Below, one piece after another: positions 63,074-64,000 of a stretch of 64,000 nt of DNA (its first letter is position 1; every line of letters starts with the position of its first letter). Location of the stretch: contig NZ_CP072549.1 of NCBI RefSeq assembly GCF_019343495.1, positions 1,860,001-1,924,000 of the forward strand. Reading direction: 5' to 3'. The translations under genes were made by a program, and so were the position numbers. This DNA is from Acinetobacter lwoffii. Its GTDB lineage: Bacteria; Pseudomonadota; Gammaproteobacteria; Pseudomonadales; Moraxellaceae. The notes beneath the pieces were generated by a model. That model saw only the letters and a list, made by a program, of their open reading frames with translations. It was not told where the DNA came from and did not search any database.

Positions 63074-63823
63074 TTAAAGGTTACGCTGACGGCAGGCTTC
63101 ATACAGTGCCATACCTGTAGCCACACTGACATTCAGACTTTGCAGATTACCTGCCATCGGGATATACACGGTCTGATCACATTGGCTTTGGGTAATTGGA
63201 CGTAGGCCGGTATCTTCCGCACCCATCACCACACAAACCCCGGTACCGGTAAAATCAAAATTCTGAATCGGCAGCGCTTTTTCATCCAGCATGGTACCAA
63301 CCACACGAACATTAAAATCTTCTTTGATTTGACCCAAAGTACGCGCCAGATTGGTCACCTGAATGAATTTGACTTTGTCCGCACCACCTGCAGCCACTTT
63401 ACGTGCTGTCGGAGTTAGGGTAGCTGAACGATCACGTGGCGCAATCACCGCTTCCACACCCATTGCAGCGGCTGTACGGATACAGGCACCGAGATTATGC
63501 GGATCGGTAATATGATCCAGGGCCAATAACAACGCTTGAGGATTTGCGCTCAACAATGATTCAAGATCTTTTTCATTCAGGGTCGGATGAGCACGAACTG
63601 CGGCTACGACCCCCTGATGAAACGGCTGACCGGCCAATTTTTCTAGTTTGTCACGGCTGGCTTGCTGCACACTGATCCCAAACGGTTCAGCCAGTTCCAG
63701 TACACGCTTTAAACGCTGATCATCGCGTCCTTTGAGAGTGAATAATGTCAAGACACGTTCAGGCTCAAGCTCTAACAATGACTCCACTGAATGTACGCCA
63801 TAAAAATATTCAGGTTTTGCCAT
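63074..63823 (-). CDS. rlmB: 23S rRNA (guanosine-2251-2'-O)-methyltransferase RlmB
   Basis: 249 residues, SpoU/TrmH-type SPOUT enzyme. The N-terminal substrate-binding domain begins YFYGVHSVESLLELEPERV. The SPOUT motifs are ALDHITDPHNLGACIRTAAAMGVEAV, VVMGAEDTGL and YIPMAGNLQSLNVSVATGMALYEACRQ, which form the trefoil knot. The ATG at 63823 is the only sensible start. Confidence 0.96.
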   Translation of the reverse strand: MAKPEYFYGVHSVESLLELEPERVLTLFTLKGRDDQRLKRVLELAEPFGISVQQASRDKLEKLAGQPFHQGVVAAVRAHPTLNEKDLESLLSANPQALLLALDHITDPHNLGACIRTAAAMGVEAVIAPRDRSATLTPTARKVAAGGADKVKFIQVTNLARTLGQIKEDFNVRVVGTMLDEKALPIQNFDFTGTGVCVVMGAEDTGLRPITQSQCDQTVYIPMAGNLQSLNVSVATGMALYEACRQRNL

Positions 63824-63862
63824 GAACGACCTCTAGATTAGTTGTATATACAAAAGAAAAAT

Positions 63863-63892
63863 CCCGTAAAGCTGACTTCACAGGATTTCTAT
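63863..63892 (-). terminator. Imperfect hairpin, probable terminator of a gene to the right
   Basis: aaatcc and ggattt outer arms with mismatched inner pairs (gt/ac, aag/ctt), followed on the minus strand by TTTTTC. It would end a leftward gene lying beyond the right edge and upstream of rlmB. Positions are accurate to a few bases. Confidence 0.5.
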
Positions 63893-63959
63893 AGCTGATT
63901 AGTTTAACCGATTCGCACTGAAATTTCTTGCCCGGTTTACACTGATCTTGAATCTGGAC

Positions 63960-64000
63960 TTAACCTTCAAAATGGCAGACATAGTCCAGCACATCGTCGG
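63960..64000 (-). CDS. Possible C-terminal fragment of an unidentified leftward gene
   Basis: One minus-strand frame reads DDVLDYVCHFEG and stops at TAA 63960–63962. Another frame stays open to a stop at 63899–63901, closer to the terminator hairpin. Too little is visible to identify a family or to choose firmly. Confidence 0.3.
   Translation of the reverse strand, partial: DDVLDYVCHFEG

Overview
The window is a chromosomal segment of a gammaproteobacterium, almost certainly Acinetobacter. The reasons are gene order and protein sequence: pilA next to gltBD, aroKB and pilMNOPQ; the secG–tRNA-Leu(GAG)–tRNA-fMet–rimP–nusA–infB–rbfA block; an AB-fused Mrp antiporter; and proteins with an Acinetobacter look throughout. 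I cannot fix the species. No insertion sequence, prophage, CRISPR array or rRNA operon is visible, and the segment reads as core genome.

Layout. 1–2065 is a type IV pilin locus on the minus strand: major pilin pilA behind a sigma-54-type promoter, a small ORF that seems to start at ATT, a TfpZ-type pilin accessory protein, and the start of a PglL/TfpO-type pilin glycosyltransferase. 2187–4401 holds two TPM-domain proteins and a LemA lipoprotein. 4584–10560 is gltBD (glutamate synthase). 11004–18687 is pilMNOPQ–aroK–aroB–SPOR protein, divergent from ponA (18853–21378). 21430–29421 is rlmA plus a short dcw segment (rsmH–ftsL–ftsI–murE–murF–mraY) that stops at a terminator after mraY. 29606–31871 has two tandem sulfate-binding proteins. 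32265–34450 carries a small exported protein, gltX, tRNA-Ala(GGC) and tRNA-Glu(TTC). 34608–41994 carries a zinc-ribbon membrane protein, ettA, an O-acetylhomoserine sulfhydrylase, an SDR enzyme, hisIE and a short UvrD-type helicase. 42036–43418 is an OLD/RecF-like ATPase whose active site looks degenerate. 43848–50071 is a six-gene Mrp cation/proton antiporter operon with A and B fused. 50157–57413 (minus) is rbfA–infB–nusA–rimP, four identical initiator tRNAs, tRNA-Leu, secG and tpiA. 57691–62122 is pilB–pilC–pilD–coaE. The right end has an EamA transporter and rlmB.

How it fits together. Three separate loci build one type IV pilus: PilA, its accessory and its glycosylation enzyme; the PilMNOPQ alignment complex and secretin; and the PilB motor, PilC platform and PilD peptidase. 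The rest is mostly housekeeping: peptidoglycan synthesis and division, translation initiation, nitrogen and sulfur assimilation, and ion homeostasis.

Most interesting points: the helicase/degenerate-ATPase pair (40480–43418); the ATT-initiated ORF in the pilin locus; a perfect 10-bp inverted repeat around the -10 of the tRNA-Ala/Glu promoter; the run of four identical initiator tRNAs with a U1·U72 mismatch; and several palindromes or hairpins in gene leaders (gltB–gltD, mrpA, metY, sbp).
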